Part shown: piece by piece, positions 1 to 7,018 of the stretch
How the letters are laid out: every line of letters begins with the position of its first letter
Position numbering within the stretch: position 1 is the stretch's first letter
From: Betaproteobacteria bacterium
Lineage (GTDB): Bacteria > Pseudomonadota > Gammaproteobacteria > Burkholderiales > Usitatibacteraceae
Reading direction: 5' to 3'
Assembly: GCA_025362705.1 (NCBI GenBank)
Contig: JANYFH010000390.1
Location: 1 to 14,082 of the forward strand
Length of the DNA stretch: 14,082 nucleotides
The notes under the pieces: model-generated
The model's input: the letters and a program-made list of their open reading frames with translations, nothing else
Databases searched by the model: none
Told to the model about the DNA's origin: nothing
Program-made: the position numbers and the translations under genes

Positions 1-822
1 CGGTTGCAACTTTTGAAACGCGTCACGCGCATCCTGCTCGATTTCAAACGCGGCAAACACACACGCGCCAGAACCCGTCATTCGGACACCAAAAACTGAC
101 TTTTGACCCACCGCCTGCAGTGCCTCGAAACACCGAAAAACTGCCGGAAACTCTTTCAGAACAACGGGTTGTAAGTCATTATGCATATTGACCAGCCCGA
201 GCGCCGAAAAGTCCGATATTTTGAGGGGAAACGTGTTTCTTGTCAATTCTGGATGCGTAAAAACAGCGGGGGTAGGTACTTGTACTGGCGGCACCAAAAC
301 CAGATACCACCAGCGCGGCAGTTCCACCTCGTGTAACTCTTCGCCAATGCCTTCGGCGAACGCATCACGCCCGAAAACGAAAAAAGGGACATCGGCACCG
401 AGTGCCGGGGCGATCTCCTGCAGTTTTTCACGCGAAAAGCCCAAATTCCATAGCTGATTCAACATCAGCAATGTCGTTGCCGCATCCGAACTGCCGCCGC
501 CCAAGCCGCCACCCATTGGGATTTTCTTTTGCACGGTGATATCAGCGCCATGCGCGGTGCTCCTCGCAATCGATCCTGCTTCGCGTTTGAGCAACTGCGC
601 GGCGCGTACGACCAAATCATCATCTTCATTTACGCCGGGCAGTGCCGATACTCGCCGGATGACGCCATCGTTACGCCCTGAAGCAGTAATGGTGTCACCA
701 AGATCGAGGAGCACAAACACCGTCTGCAACAAGTGATAGCCGTCTGCGCGCCGCCCGACAACGTACAAAAAAAGGTTCAATTTCGCTGGCGCCATTGATG
801 TGATGCTGACAGCTGTGCTCAT
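1..822 (-). CDS. ispE: 4-diphosphocytidyl-2-C-methyl-D-erythritol kinase, C-terminus cut by window edge
   Basis: IspE is the cytoplasmic GHMP-family kinase of the non-mevalonate (MEP) isoprenoid pathway; it phosphorylates CDP-methylerythritol with ATP. I translated the minus strand by hand: 274 codons run open to the window edge. Near the N-terminus APAKLNLFLY carries the expected catalytic lysine (K14). The glycine-rich ATP loop PMGGGLGGGSSDAA lies at about residues 102-115, and GADVPFF supplies the catalytic aspartate (D144). MTGSGACVF near the end is the third GHMP motif. Family members are about 280-290 residues, so only the last few to 15 residues are missing. The ATG at 822 overlaps the lolB stop (ATGA, 819-822), which suggests translational coupling as the last gene of the TPR-lolB-ispE operon. 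An internal ATG at 794 (MAPAKLN) is an alternative start. Identification is very secure. Confidence 0.96.
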   Translation of the reverse strand, partial: MSTAVSITSMAPAKLNLFLYVVGRRADGYHLLQTVFVLLDLGDTITASGRNDGVIRRVSALPGVNEDDDLVVRAAQLLKREAGSIARSTAHGADITVQKKIPMGGGLGGGSSDAATTLLMLNQLWNLGFSREKLQEIAPALGADVPFFVFGRDAFAEGIGEELHEVELPRWWYLVLVPPVQVPTPAVFTHPELTRNTFPLKISDFSALGLVNMHNDLQPVVLKEFPAVFRCFEALQAVGQKSVFGVRMTGSGACVFAAFEIEQDARDAFQKLQP

Positions 823-1385
823 TGCGGCATCCATTCATCGATGACCAATCGAACCACAATATCGCTCCTGACAGCACACACACGGGAGGCGAACCGATAG
901 TTGCCGTTTGACTGATAGCGCTCCGCAGTGACTTGCCACACGTCGCCATTGATCAACGTCATATCGGTATTTACATTTTCCTGCAGTCCAACTCCCTGCA
1001 CCCACGCCGCCATGCGATCCAGATCCAGCCGAACGCCCAGCAACGATTGCGTCAGTTCACCCACTGAATCAGCCGTCACCATCTCTTTTCCCCGCTGTAG
1101 CGTGACCGCGCGCGTCTGCGTACCACTGACAAGCTCCGCAACTTGCGAGCCGAGCGGCGAATAGAGCCCGATACGCTCTTCAACAGGACTGCGACTCCAG
1201 CGAATTTGTCCGCTATCGATTTTGTCGTTGACGCGCACACTGATACGGCCAACGAGCGAAAAATACTGCGCCACCTCCGTTGCGCGGTGCGGGGTCGCGA
1301 CTATCACCGCTTGGGGAGGCATGGTCGTGCAAGCGTTTAGCAATGCGACTGCCAACACCGCACACACAAAAAAACAGCGCCGCAT
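819..1385 (-). CDS. lolB: Outer-membrane lipoprotein receptor LolB
   Basis: LolB is the outer-membrane lipoprotein that takes lipoproteins from the periplasmic carrier LolA and inserts them into the inner leaflet of the outer membrane. From the ATG at 1385 the product is 188 residues (E. coli about 207). It begins MRRCFFVCAVLAVALLNAC, a lipoprotein signal peptide with lipobox LNAC and lipidated Cys19. The mature part carries the LolB-like strand pattern FSLVGRISVRVNDKIDSGQIRW and LYSPLGSQVAEL. A GTG at 1433, overlapping the TPR-gene stop, would add 16 polar residues in front of the signal peptide. I prefer 1385 because it gives a normal lipoprotein leader, though neither start has a strong ribosome binding site. 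It lies between the TPR gene and ispE, the same order as PA4667-lolB-ispE of Pseudomonas aeruginosa. The protein is divergent, as LolB usually is, so the call rests on leader, pattern and context together. Confidence 0.88.
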   Translation of the reverse strand: MRRCFFVCAVLAVALLNACTTMPPQAVIVATPHRATEVAQYFSLVGRISVRVNDKIDSGQIRWSRSPVEERIGLYSPLGSQVAELVSGTQTRAVTLQRGKEMVTADSVGELTQSLLGVRLDLDRMAAWVQGVGLQENVNTDMTLINGDVWQVTAERYQSNGNYRFASRVCAVRSDIVVRLVIDEWMPQ

Positions 1386-1429
1386 GTTTGCTTGGCGCTG
1401 TTTATCATTGCTCAGACAAGGACAAATAT

Positions 1430-3151
1430 TCACGGCTTGAATTTACCCATCACCGTTCTCAATAAATCGTTCTCAGGATTCTCAAGAATCGCGGTCTGCC
1501 AAAGCTTCAGGGCTTCTGTGCGTTCGCCTTTTACCCAGAGCACTTCACCCAGATGCGCGGCAATTTCAGGGTCACGACGTTGCTGATAGGCTTTTTTCAA
1601 CGTCACGAGCGCCTCATCCACGCGCCCCGAGCGAAACTGTACCCAGCCGAGACTGTCCTGAATAAATGCGTCGTCGGGCGACAAGCTGAGTGCTTTCTTA
1701 ACAAGCGCATAAGCCTCATCGAGCCGCTTGTTGCGCTCCGCGAACGTGTATCCCAGCGCATTGTAGGCATGGGCATGGTCGGGCCTTAATTCGATCACCT
1801 TCCGCAAATCGGCTTCGAGCACATCAAACCTGGCGATTTTCTCGGCTACCATCGCACGGTCATAAAGCAGATCAGCCATGTCGGGATTTTTATTGATCGC
1901 ATCTGACAATGATTCAAACGCCTCTTTGAATGCTTTTGCGTCACGCAACAATTGCGCCTCGGCAAGAATGAGCTGAATACGTGTCTCGGGCGCATCGGCC
2001 TGGCTGGCTTGCGCATCCTGCAAGAACTTGCGTCCCGCCGACATGCCATCACGCTTGGCCATGATGCCGGCAATTTTCAATTGCGCAGTCACAAAATAGT
2101 CACCGCTGGAAACCTTGCCATACCATTCGATGGCCTCGGCGGGTAACTTACGAGCCTCTGAGACGGAGCCAAGGTTGAAAAAAACCGGATTGGTATCGTC
2201 AGGTTTGAGTTCGATGACGCGCTTGAACTGTTTGTCAGCGTCGGCGTAATCCTCGACCTGTTGGGACAGCAAACCAATCGCGTAGGGAATTTCTGCGTCG
2301 TCGGGTTTATTTTTCATCGCGAGCCGAAATTCTTCGCGAGCTTGCAAATACGCCTTTTGCACAGCGAGCATTCGGGCGTAGGCCACGCGCACATCGGTTG
2401 CTGCGGGATACGCCGCCAAAAATTGCTTCAGGAAATTGTCTGCACTCTCGTCGGATGTTTCCCGCAAAACATGCGCCTTTAGTATTGCCGCCTGCTGCCA
2501 GCCCGGGCGGAGCTTGTCCGCCTCGTTGATCGCTGCTAGCGCGGCGGCGCCATCCTTTGCTGCAAAGCTCGCCTGGGCGATTGCGAAATGCGCTTCCGGA
2601 AGTTTCAGGTGAGGCTGCGCTAACTCGCTCACCACAGCCGCAACGGCGGGTTTATCGGGAAACCGCGATAGCAGCCCCGATAGCTGCATTAATACACCTG
2701 CGGTTCTGTTGGGCTGCGCAAGCAGCTTGCCCAAATTCATCTTTGTCGATTCGAGCGTGCCCTGGCTGCTGGTGATCGCCGCTAAAGTCTGCCGAGCGAC
2801 GGGTGAATCCGGCTCGAGCTCCAGCCACAACGCGGTGGCTTCGAGGGCTGCGTCCATCTGACGCGCCTGGAATGCGATTTCCACCGCGCGTCGCGCCACG
2901 CGCGGATCACGGGTACGTTGCGCCAGGTCAGTCATTCCGCGCAATGCCAGTCCGACACGGCCGCGCTGACCCGCAATTTCCGAAATCAGATACTGGTAAA
3001 GCATCTGGTCGGTAAGGCCGCTGTCTTTGGCTTTGCCTGAATCGGCAGATTCAGAAACCTCAATGGAAGGCTTGACCCCCTGTGCAAACGAGGAAGGCAC
3101 AATGAAAACGGACAGCACAATGACGAGGACTTTTTGACGGATTGATTTCAT
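1430..3151 (-). CDS. Secreted tetratricopeptide-repeat protein, LbcA-like, first gene of the lolB operon
   Basis: The product is 573 residues. It starts with a cleavable signal peptide (MKSIRQKVLVIVLSVFIVPSSFA, likely cut before QG), so it should act in the periplasm or envelope. The rest is almost entirely helical repeats. Clear TPR units with the A-x3-Y/L and P-x-D/N spacing appear around residues 285-320 (YAIGLLSQQVEDYADADKQF, ending KPDD) and from about 425 to 560 (RPDHAHAYNALGYTFAERN, SPDDAFIQDSLGWVQFRSGR). Size and position upstream of lolB-ispE resemble P. aeruginosa LbcA (PA4667), a TPR lipoprotein that delivers substrates to the C-terminal protease CtpA. Unlike LbcA, I see no lipobox cysteine, so this one may be soluble in the periplasm. 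No good Shine-Dalgarno precedes the ATG. It is divergent from mutM. The TPR assignment is certain; the LbcA-like role is inference from synteny. Confidence 0.9.
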   Translation of the reverse strand: MKSIRQKVLVIVLSVFIVPSSFAQGVKPSIEVSESADSGKAKDSGLTDQMLYQYLISEIAGQRGRVGLALRGMTDLAQRTRDPRVARRAVEIAFQARQMDAALEATALWLELEPDSPVARQTLAAITSSQGTLESTKMNLGKLLAQPNRTAGVLMQLSGLLSRFPDKPAVAAVVSELAQPHLKLPEAHFAIAQASFAAKDGAAALAAINEADKLRPGWQQAAILKAHVLRETSDESADNFLKQFLAAYPAATDVRVAYARMLAVQKAYLQAREEFRLAMKNKPDDAEIPYAIGLLSQQVEDYADADKQFKRVIELKPDDTNPVFFNLGSVSEARKLPAEAIEWYGKVSSGDYFVTAQLKIAGIMAKRDGMSAGRKFLQDAQASQADAPETRIQLILAEAQLLRDAKAFKEAFESLSDAINKNPDMADLLYDRAMVAEKIARFDVLEADLRKVIELRPDHAHAYNALGYTFAERNKRLDEAYALVKKALSLSPDDAFIQDSLGWVQFRSGRVDEALVTLKKAYQQRRDPEIAAHLGEVLWVKGERTEALKLWQTAILENPENDLLRTVMGKFKP

Positions 3152-3213
3152 GGCGCACAGTGCTGAAAAACGATTGGAAAGAATGAAAATGGAGGCGAGT
3201 AATCGTAACTCGT

Positions 3214-3219
3214 ATCATA
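3214..3219 (-). promoter_or_regulatory. Candidate -10 box for the TPR-lolB-ispE operon
   Basis: Read on the minus strand this is TATGAT, a five-of-six match to the sigma-70 -10 consensus, about 60 bases before the TPR-gene ATG. No convincing -35 lies 16-18 bases upstream. A small inverted repeat CGAGT-N7-ACTCG (3196-3212) lies just downstream of it in this direction. The call is a pattern guess only. Confidence 0.3.
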
Positions 3220-3224
3220 GACGT

Positions 3225-3254
3225 TTATCGGGACGCAGGCATAGCCGCTACAAT
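3225..3254 (+). promoter_or_regulatory. mutM: Candidate promoter for mutM
   Basis: TACAAT at 3249-3254 is a good sigma-70 -10 box, 29 bases before the mutM ATG. The matching -35 would be TTATCG at 3225-3230 with an 18-base spacer, which is a poor match to TTGACA. Together with the minus-strand box at 3214-3219 this would make the 132-bp region between the two start codons a compact divergent promoter. Confidence 0.35.
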
Positions 3255-3283
3255 ACAGACTGACGTTTCCTCAACGAGTTCCC

Positions 3284-4120
3284 ATGCCCGAATTGCCGGA
3301 AGTCGAAACTACGCGCCTGGGACTGCTGCCGACAGTGCTGGGACAACGTATCGCAAGCGTGACGGTGCGCGATCGGCGGTTGCGCTGGCCAATCCCTAGA
3401 AACCTCGCAAAACAATTAACCGGCAAGACCGTCATCGATATTGCACGGCGCGGCAAGTACCTGCTTTGGGATTGTCGTTTGGATGACGCGCGCGGTTACC
3501 TGTTGAGCCACTTGGGTATGTCCGGTTCCTTGCGCGTGATAAACGCGGACGATGAAAACCTGTTGCCGCAGAAACATGATCACCTTGATATTGGCTTCGA
3601 CAGCGGTGTGACCATTCGTTACACCGACCCAAGACGTTTCGGCGCAATGTTATGGATCGCTGGACCTTTGCCTGCGCATGCGCTGATTGATGCACTTGGC
3701 CCCGAGCCGTTATCCGGAGAATTTGGCGGCGCGCATCTGCAGGCCGCTGCCAAGGGACGCAGTGTGAGTGTCAAAGAGTTCATCATGAACAGTCAGGTCG
3801 TTGTCGGCGTCGGTAACATCTATGCGTCTGAATCCTTGTTCCGGGCGGGCATACACCCCGGGCGCTCCGCGGGAAAGGTGTCACGCCCGCGTTTCGTGCG
3901 CCTGGCCGACGCCATCAAATACACATTGCAAAAAGCGATAGATGCTGGCGGCTCATCGCTGCGAAACTATGTGCAAACAAACGGTGAGCTGGGTTATTTT
4001 CAAGTGAATGCCTGCGTTTATGATCGCGCCGGTTTGCCTTGCCGGGTGTGCCAGACATTGATACGCACATTTCGGCAGGGCCAGCGGTCGACTTATTTTT
4101 GCCCGCACTGTCAGAAGTAG
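3284..4120 (+). CDS. mutM: Formamidopyrimidine-DNA glycosylase (8-oxoguanine DNA glycosylase / AP lyase)
   Basis: MutM (Fpg) removes 8-oxoguanine and formamidopyrimidines from DNA and cleaves the resulting abasic site. At 278 residues it is full length (E. coli 269). All functional marks are visible: the catalytic N-terminal PE (MPELPEVETT), catalytic lysine K58 in ARRGKYLL, the intercalation residues in LGMSGSLR (M79) and DPRRFG (R118, F119), and the helix-two-turn-helix VVGVGNIYASESLFRAGIHP (about 173-192). A C-terminal zinc finger holds C253, C256, C273 and C276, with the conserved arginine R268 in GQRSTYF. The start is fixed because the enzyme needs Pro2 as nucleophile. It is divergent from the TPR-lolB-ispE operon and followed 63 bases later by the dynamin-like gene on the same strand, with no terminator seen between them, so the two may be cotranscribed. 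Confidence 0.98.
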   Translation: MPELPEVETTRLGLLPTVLGQRIASVTVRDRRLRWPIPRNLAKQLTGKTVIDIARRGKYLLWDCRLDDARGYLLSHLGMSGSLRVINADDENLLPQKHDHLDIGFDSGVTIRYTDPRRFGAMLWIAGPLPAHALIDALGPEPLSGEFGGAHLQAAAKGRSVSVKEFIMNSQVVVGVGNIYASESLFRAGIHPGRSAGKVSRPRFVRLADAIKYTLQKAIDAGGSSLRNYVQTNGELGYFQVNACVYDRAGLPCRVCQTLIRTFRQGQRSTYFCPHCQK

Positions 4121-4151
4121 AATAGCCAAATAATGATCAAGAACGCCTAAA

Positions 4152-4186
4152 GGACAAAACTGGCGCATGGACAAAACAGGCACATG
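4152..4186 (+). repeat. 17-nt tandem duplication over the translation start of the dynamin-like gene
   Basis: GGACAAAACTGGCGCATG (4152-4169) and GGACAAAACAGGCACATG (4169-4186) match at 16 of 18 positions with a 17-base period. Each copy ends in an ATG. The second ATG (4184) starts the GTPase gene. The first (4167) opens a six-codon frame (MDKTGT) that stops at TGA 4185-4187, overlapping the GTPase start as ATGA. Whether this short leader is translated is unknown. Confidence 0.75.
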
Positions 4187-6181
4187 AGCAAAGCCGCCAT
4201 CACCGAACGGCTTGCCGATCTTCAATCCTGGCACCACGGGCTAGACACCCAGATTTCGCGTGCGCTTCTGTTCCTGCGAACGCACGATTTTCTCACTGCC
4301 AATCTTGAAGCGGCTTTCAAGGACGCGCTCGCGCTCGTCGCGAAAGAGCGCGTGACCATTACATTCGTTGCGGAGGTATCGCGCGGTAAGTCGGAACTGA
4401 TTAACGGTCTTTTTTTTACCGATCTTGGTCGCAGGCTATTGCCATCTGGTCCCGGAAAGTCAACCCGCTGCATCACCGAATTGCGTTTCAATCGCGATGT
4501 GAAAACAGGGCTCAAACTTCTGCCTATTGAGACTCGCGAAAGCCCAAAACGCCTGGCGGAGTTACAGAACGACGAGAATGAGTGGCGCATTGTTCATTTT
4601 GACGCAGACAACCCGGATTCAATCGCGCGTGCGCTTGCCGCACTTTCCGAAACCAAACGAATTTCCCTGACCGATGCTGTTGCTTGGGGTCTGCATGGTG
4701 AGGGCATTGCAGTTCCCGTGAACGACAGCGAAGGCGCGATGGTCGATGTGCCGCGCTGGCGATATGCCGTCGTTAATTTTCCCCATCCACTGCTCGACGC
4801 AGGACTGGTCATCATCGATACGCCGGGCCTCGCTGCGTTGTCGCTGGAACCCGAGTTCGCCCGTGAGCGCATTCCAAATGCCGATGCGCTGGTCATGATT
4901 CTCGATATCACACAAGGTGTCGCCAAGTCCGATCTGGCGGTCTGGCGGGACTATCTTGGAAATGCGCGCAGCTTCCGGGAACGCGCCATTGAGCAGAGCA
5001 TCGATGAATCAAAGCAGGTACGCATGGTGGTAATGAACAAGATCGATGCGCTGGATGTAACGCAACATGTCGATCCCCTCGAAACCAGTCGGGAACTCTT
5101 GCGCGAAATTGATCGGCGCGTGCGTGATACCGCCGACTTGCTGCGCATTGATCCGATGCGGGTCATCGCCTTGTCGGCGCGCCAGGGGCTCATGGGCAAA
5201 CTTGCCGACGACAAGGATCAGATCATCAAAAGCCGCATGTACCAGCTTGAGGCCAATCTCGGTGCCAATCTGCCGCGTAATCGCCAGACCGCATTGACGA
5301 CGAGCGTACTGTCAACCATATCGAATGCTCTCGAAACAGCGCAGGCGGCTTTGGATAGCCAGCGATTTGATACGCTCGAAGGCCTCAATCGCTTGAGTAT
5401 TCTTCGCGAAAAAAACGACAAGTTGATGCAGTCGGTAGTGTCACAAGCGGGTGCCCGCCATGATCGGGTCGATGCCGCGTTGAAAGAAGTGCGTGGCATC
5501 AAAAACATTCAAGCCAGATTGGGCGAAGAATTGGCGGCCATTGTTGACGTCGGTGCCGCGCGATACGAGGCAGACCGTGTCAAGACAGCGATCGCGGGGA
5601 GTTTACTTTCGGCAAACACGGTGGAAACAGTTAAAAAATACTTCACACTGGTCGAGGAAAAACTAGCTGCAATCGATTTCAAAATTGAGCAAATCCGCGA
5701 GCTGTTTAAAACGGTCGGTGAAAAAATGCGCGATGAATTTGCACTGGGTAAATACGAAGTGCATCCGTTTCCCACGCAACGATTTCACACTGAACTGCAA
5801 AAAGCACGGGGCAAATCCGATGCTGAATTTACCAAGACCAGTAATCTGCTGGTACGACGCGGCGGATCGCTCGCCGAGCAATTTGAAGAGCTGGTAGTCA
5901 GCAGGGTGATGCAGATATTCACAATTGCAAGTCGCGAAAGCGCCTCCTGGACGCGTGGACTCTATACATCGATTGAACAGCCGCTACTGGAAATACGTGA
6001 GCAAATGCAGGCACGCGTTGCTGGCATTGAGCAGATCAAAGTCGCGGAATTGGACTTGGCCGAGCGTATTGCTGAATTGCAGGCGCGCATGGACACGCTT
6101 AAGAAAAAACATAGCGCACTTGCCGAGGCGCGCACCGGTCTGGAGCGGTTTGCGGAGAAAAGCGCGGGCGAGCTAGCGTAA
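4184..6181 (+). CDS. Dynamin-family large GTPase (bacterial dynamin-like protein)
   Basis: The product is 665 residues with an N-terminal GTPase of the dynamin superfamily and a long helical C-terminal stalk. Visible GTPase motifs: G1 P-loop FVAEVSRGKSELINGLFF (about 61-78; the usual first glycine is alanine, A63), G2 threonine in SGPGKSTRCITEL (about 88-100), G3 DTPG (213-216), G4 NKID (286-289) and a G5-like ALSAR (330-334). From about residue 350 on the sequence is helical and charged, with likely coiled coil near the C-terminus (about 610-660). I see no transmembrane segment. Dynamin relatives remodel or bind membranes through GTP-driven assembly, but the job of this one is unknown. It follows mutM by 63 bases on the same strand. 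I chose ATG 4184, preceded by a weak AGG; it overlaps the stop of a tiny upstream frame. No partner dynamin gene is adjacent, unlike paired bacterial systems. Confidence 0.9.
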   Translation: MSKAAITERLADLQSWHHGLDTQISRALLFLRTHDFLTANLEAAFKDALALVAKERVTITFVAEVSRGKSELINGLFFTDLGRRLLPSGPGKSTRCITELRFNRDVKTGLKLLPIETRESPKRLAELQNDENEWRIVHFDADNPDSIARALAALSETKRISLTDAVAWGLHGEGIAVPVNDSEGAMVDVPRWRYAVVNFPHPLLDAGLVIIDTPGLAALSLEPEFARERIPNADALVMILDITQGVAKSDLAVWRDYLGNARSFRERAIEQSIDESKQVRMVVMNKIDALDVTQHVDPLETSRELLREIDRRVRDTADLLRIDPMRVIALSARQGLMGKLADDKDQIIKSRMYQLEANLGANLPRNRQTALTTSVLSTISNALETAQAALDSQRFDTLEGLNRLSILREKNDKLMQSVVSQAGARHDRVDAALKEVRGIKNIQARLGEELAAIVDVGAARYEADRVKTAIAGSLLSANTVETVKKYFTLVEEKLAAIDFKIEQIRELFKTVGEKMRDEFALGKYEVHPFPTQRFHTELQKARGKSDAEFTKTSNLLVRRGGSLAEQFEELVVSRVMQIFTIASRESASWTRGLYTSIEQPLLEIREQMQARVAGIEQIKVAELDLAERIAELQARMDTLKKKHSALAEARTGLERFAEKSAGELA

Positions 6182-6186
6182 TTTGC

Positions 6187-6207
6187 CAAACTCCAGAACT
6201 GGCGGGC
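6187..6207 (+). repeat. Dispersed 21-nt repeat, copy 1
   Basis: CAAACTCC followed by AGAACTGGCGGGC, beginning 6 bases after the stop of the dynamin-like gene. It matches 10311-10331 at 20 of 21 positions on the same strand; the single difference is C to T at the eighth base. The function is unknown. It lies in the 95-bp convergent spacer before the ferredoxin gene. Confidence 0.7.
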
Positions 6208-6222
6208 TTCTCCAGCCATTTT
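6200..6222 (+). terminator. Weak possible terminator after the dynamin-like gene
   Basis: TGGCGGG and CCAGCCA can form a 7-bp stem with one mismatch around a CTTCT loop, followed by only TTTT. It overlaps the end of the 21-nt repeat. The second repeat copy lacks the matching right arm, so the hairpin is not a conserved part of the repeat. The short T-run makes this a weak call. Confidence 0.33.
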
Positions 6223-6276
6223 GACCATGAGAGCCGCACCCAGACTAGTGTTGTATGTTTCTTGTTAGTGGCAGTG

Positions 6277-6534
6277 TCAGGCAGCTTTTTGCTGCACAAG
6301 GCGCACGAACTTTGCGTATAGCTCGTCTTTCGTTTCGGCGTGCTCCATATCCAGCGGAATGCAATCCACCGGACAGACCTCGACACACTGTGGTGTATCA
6401 AAGTGCCCCACGCACTCGGTGCATTTGCCCGAATCGATCTCGTAGATGTCGAGACCCTGATAAATGGCGCCATTCGGGCACTCAGGCTCACAGACGTCAC
6501 AGTTGATGCATTGGTCAGTAATCTTGAGCGCCAC
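6277..6534 (-). CDS. YfhL-type 2[4Fe-4S] ferredoxin
   Basis: This is an 85-residue electron-transfer ferredoxin of the Allochromatium/YfhL type. The first cluster motif is C9-x2-C12-x2-C15-x3-C19-P, as in CINCDVCEPECP. The second is C38-x2-C41-x8-C50-x3-C54-P, with the eight-residue insert VGHFDTPQ between its second and third cysteines that marks this subfamily. An extra cysteine follows at C58. The charged helical tail ends QQKAA. The start is GTG at 6534, supported by the family N-terminus MALKITDQC and by an AGGAAAG about 10 bases upstream. It begins 4 bases after the coaD stop, as the third gene of rsmD-coaD-fdx, an arrangement common in betaproteobacteria. Its redox partner is not evident here. 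Confidence 0.94.
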   Translation of the reverse strand: MALKITDQCINCDVCEPECPNGAIYQGLDIYEIDSGKCTECVGHFDTPQCVEVCPVDCIPLDMEHAETKDELYAKFVRLVQQKAA

Positions 6535-6538
6535 GTTT

Positions 6539-7018
6539 TTACTTTCCTACCTTGCCTTGCAGCGCCCTGGCAGTCAGCGGATGTACGAAGTCGCTCACAT
6601 CCCCGCCCAACGTGGCAATTTCGCGCACGATGGTTGCCGAAAGAAACATGTATTTGTCGGACGGTGTAAGAAACATGGTTTCAACGCCGGGATTGAGTTT
6701 TCGGTTCATGCCTGCCATTTGAAATTCATATTCAAAATCCGATACGGCGCGCAAGCCGCGCAAAATCACGTTGGCATCTTGAACCTTCAAAAAATCCGAA
6801 AGCAGGCCCGAGAATCCCATCACCTTTACGTTTGGCATCGGTGCAAGGATTTCCCTGGCCAATCCGATGCGCTCGGTAAGCGAAAAGAATGGTTGCTTCG
6901 CCTGGCTATGCGCGACCGCGACAATGACTTCACCAAACAGCTTCGCGGCACGGGCGACCAAGTCTTCGTGCCCCTTGGTGAGGGGGTCAAATGTTCCGGG
7001 ATAAACGGCTTTGATCAT
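6539..7018 (-). CDS. coaD: Phosphopantetheine adenylyltransferase
   Basis: CoaD transfers AMP from ATP to 4'-phosphopantetheine, giving dephospho-CoA, the penultimate step of coenzyme A synthesis in the cytoplasm. At 159 residues it has the standard length (E. coli 159). The N-terminal nucleotidyltransferase signature YPGTFDPLTKGH (about 6-17) supplies the T/HxGH active-site histidine H17. The second signature is LSATIVREIATLGGDVSDFVHP near residues 127-148, matching the ISSTxVRE pattern of the family. GLRAVSDFEYEFQMAGMNR is the typical substrate-site segment. The ATG at 7018 overlaps the rsmD stop (ATGA, 7015-7018), so translation is probably coupled to rsmD, and the ferredoxin gene follows after 4 bases. 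Confidence 0.98.
   Translation of the reverse strand: MIKAVYPGTFDPLTKGHEDLVARAAKLFGEVIVAVAHSQAKQPFFSLTERIGLAREILAPMPNVKVMGFSGLLSDFLKVQDANVILRGLRAVSDFEYEFQMAGMNRKLNPGVETMFLTPSDKYMFLSATIVREIATLGGDVSDFVHPLTARALQGKVGK

Noticed and set aside
1386..1433. GTG 1433 as the lolB start
   Set aside because: It would place 16 polar residues before an otherwise normal lipoprotein signal peptide. It is kept as an alternative because it overlaps the upstream stop.
6281..6295. GCAGC-N5-GCTGC hairpin at the end of the ferredoxin gene as a terminator
   Set aside because: It lies within the last codons, the stem is only 5 bp, and no T-run follows on the minus strand.
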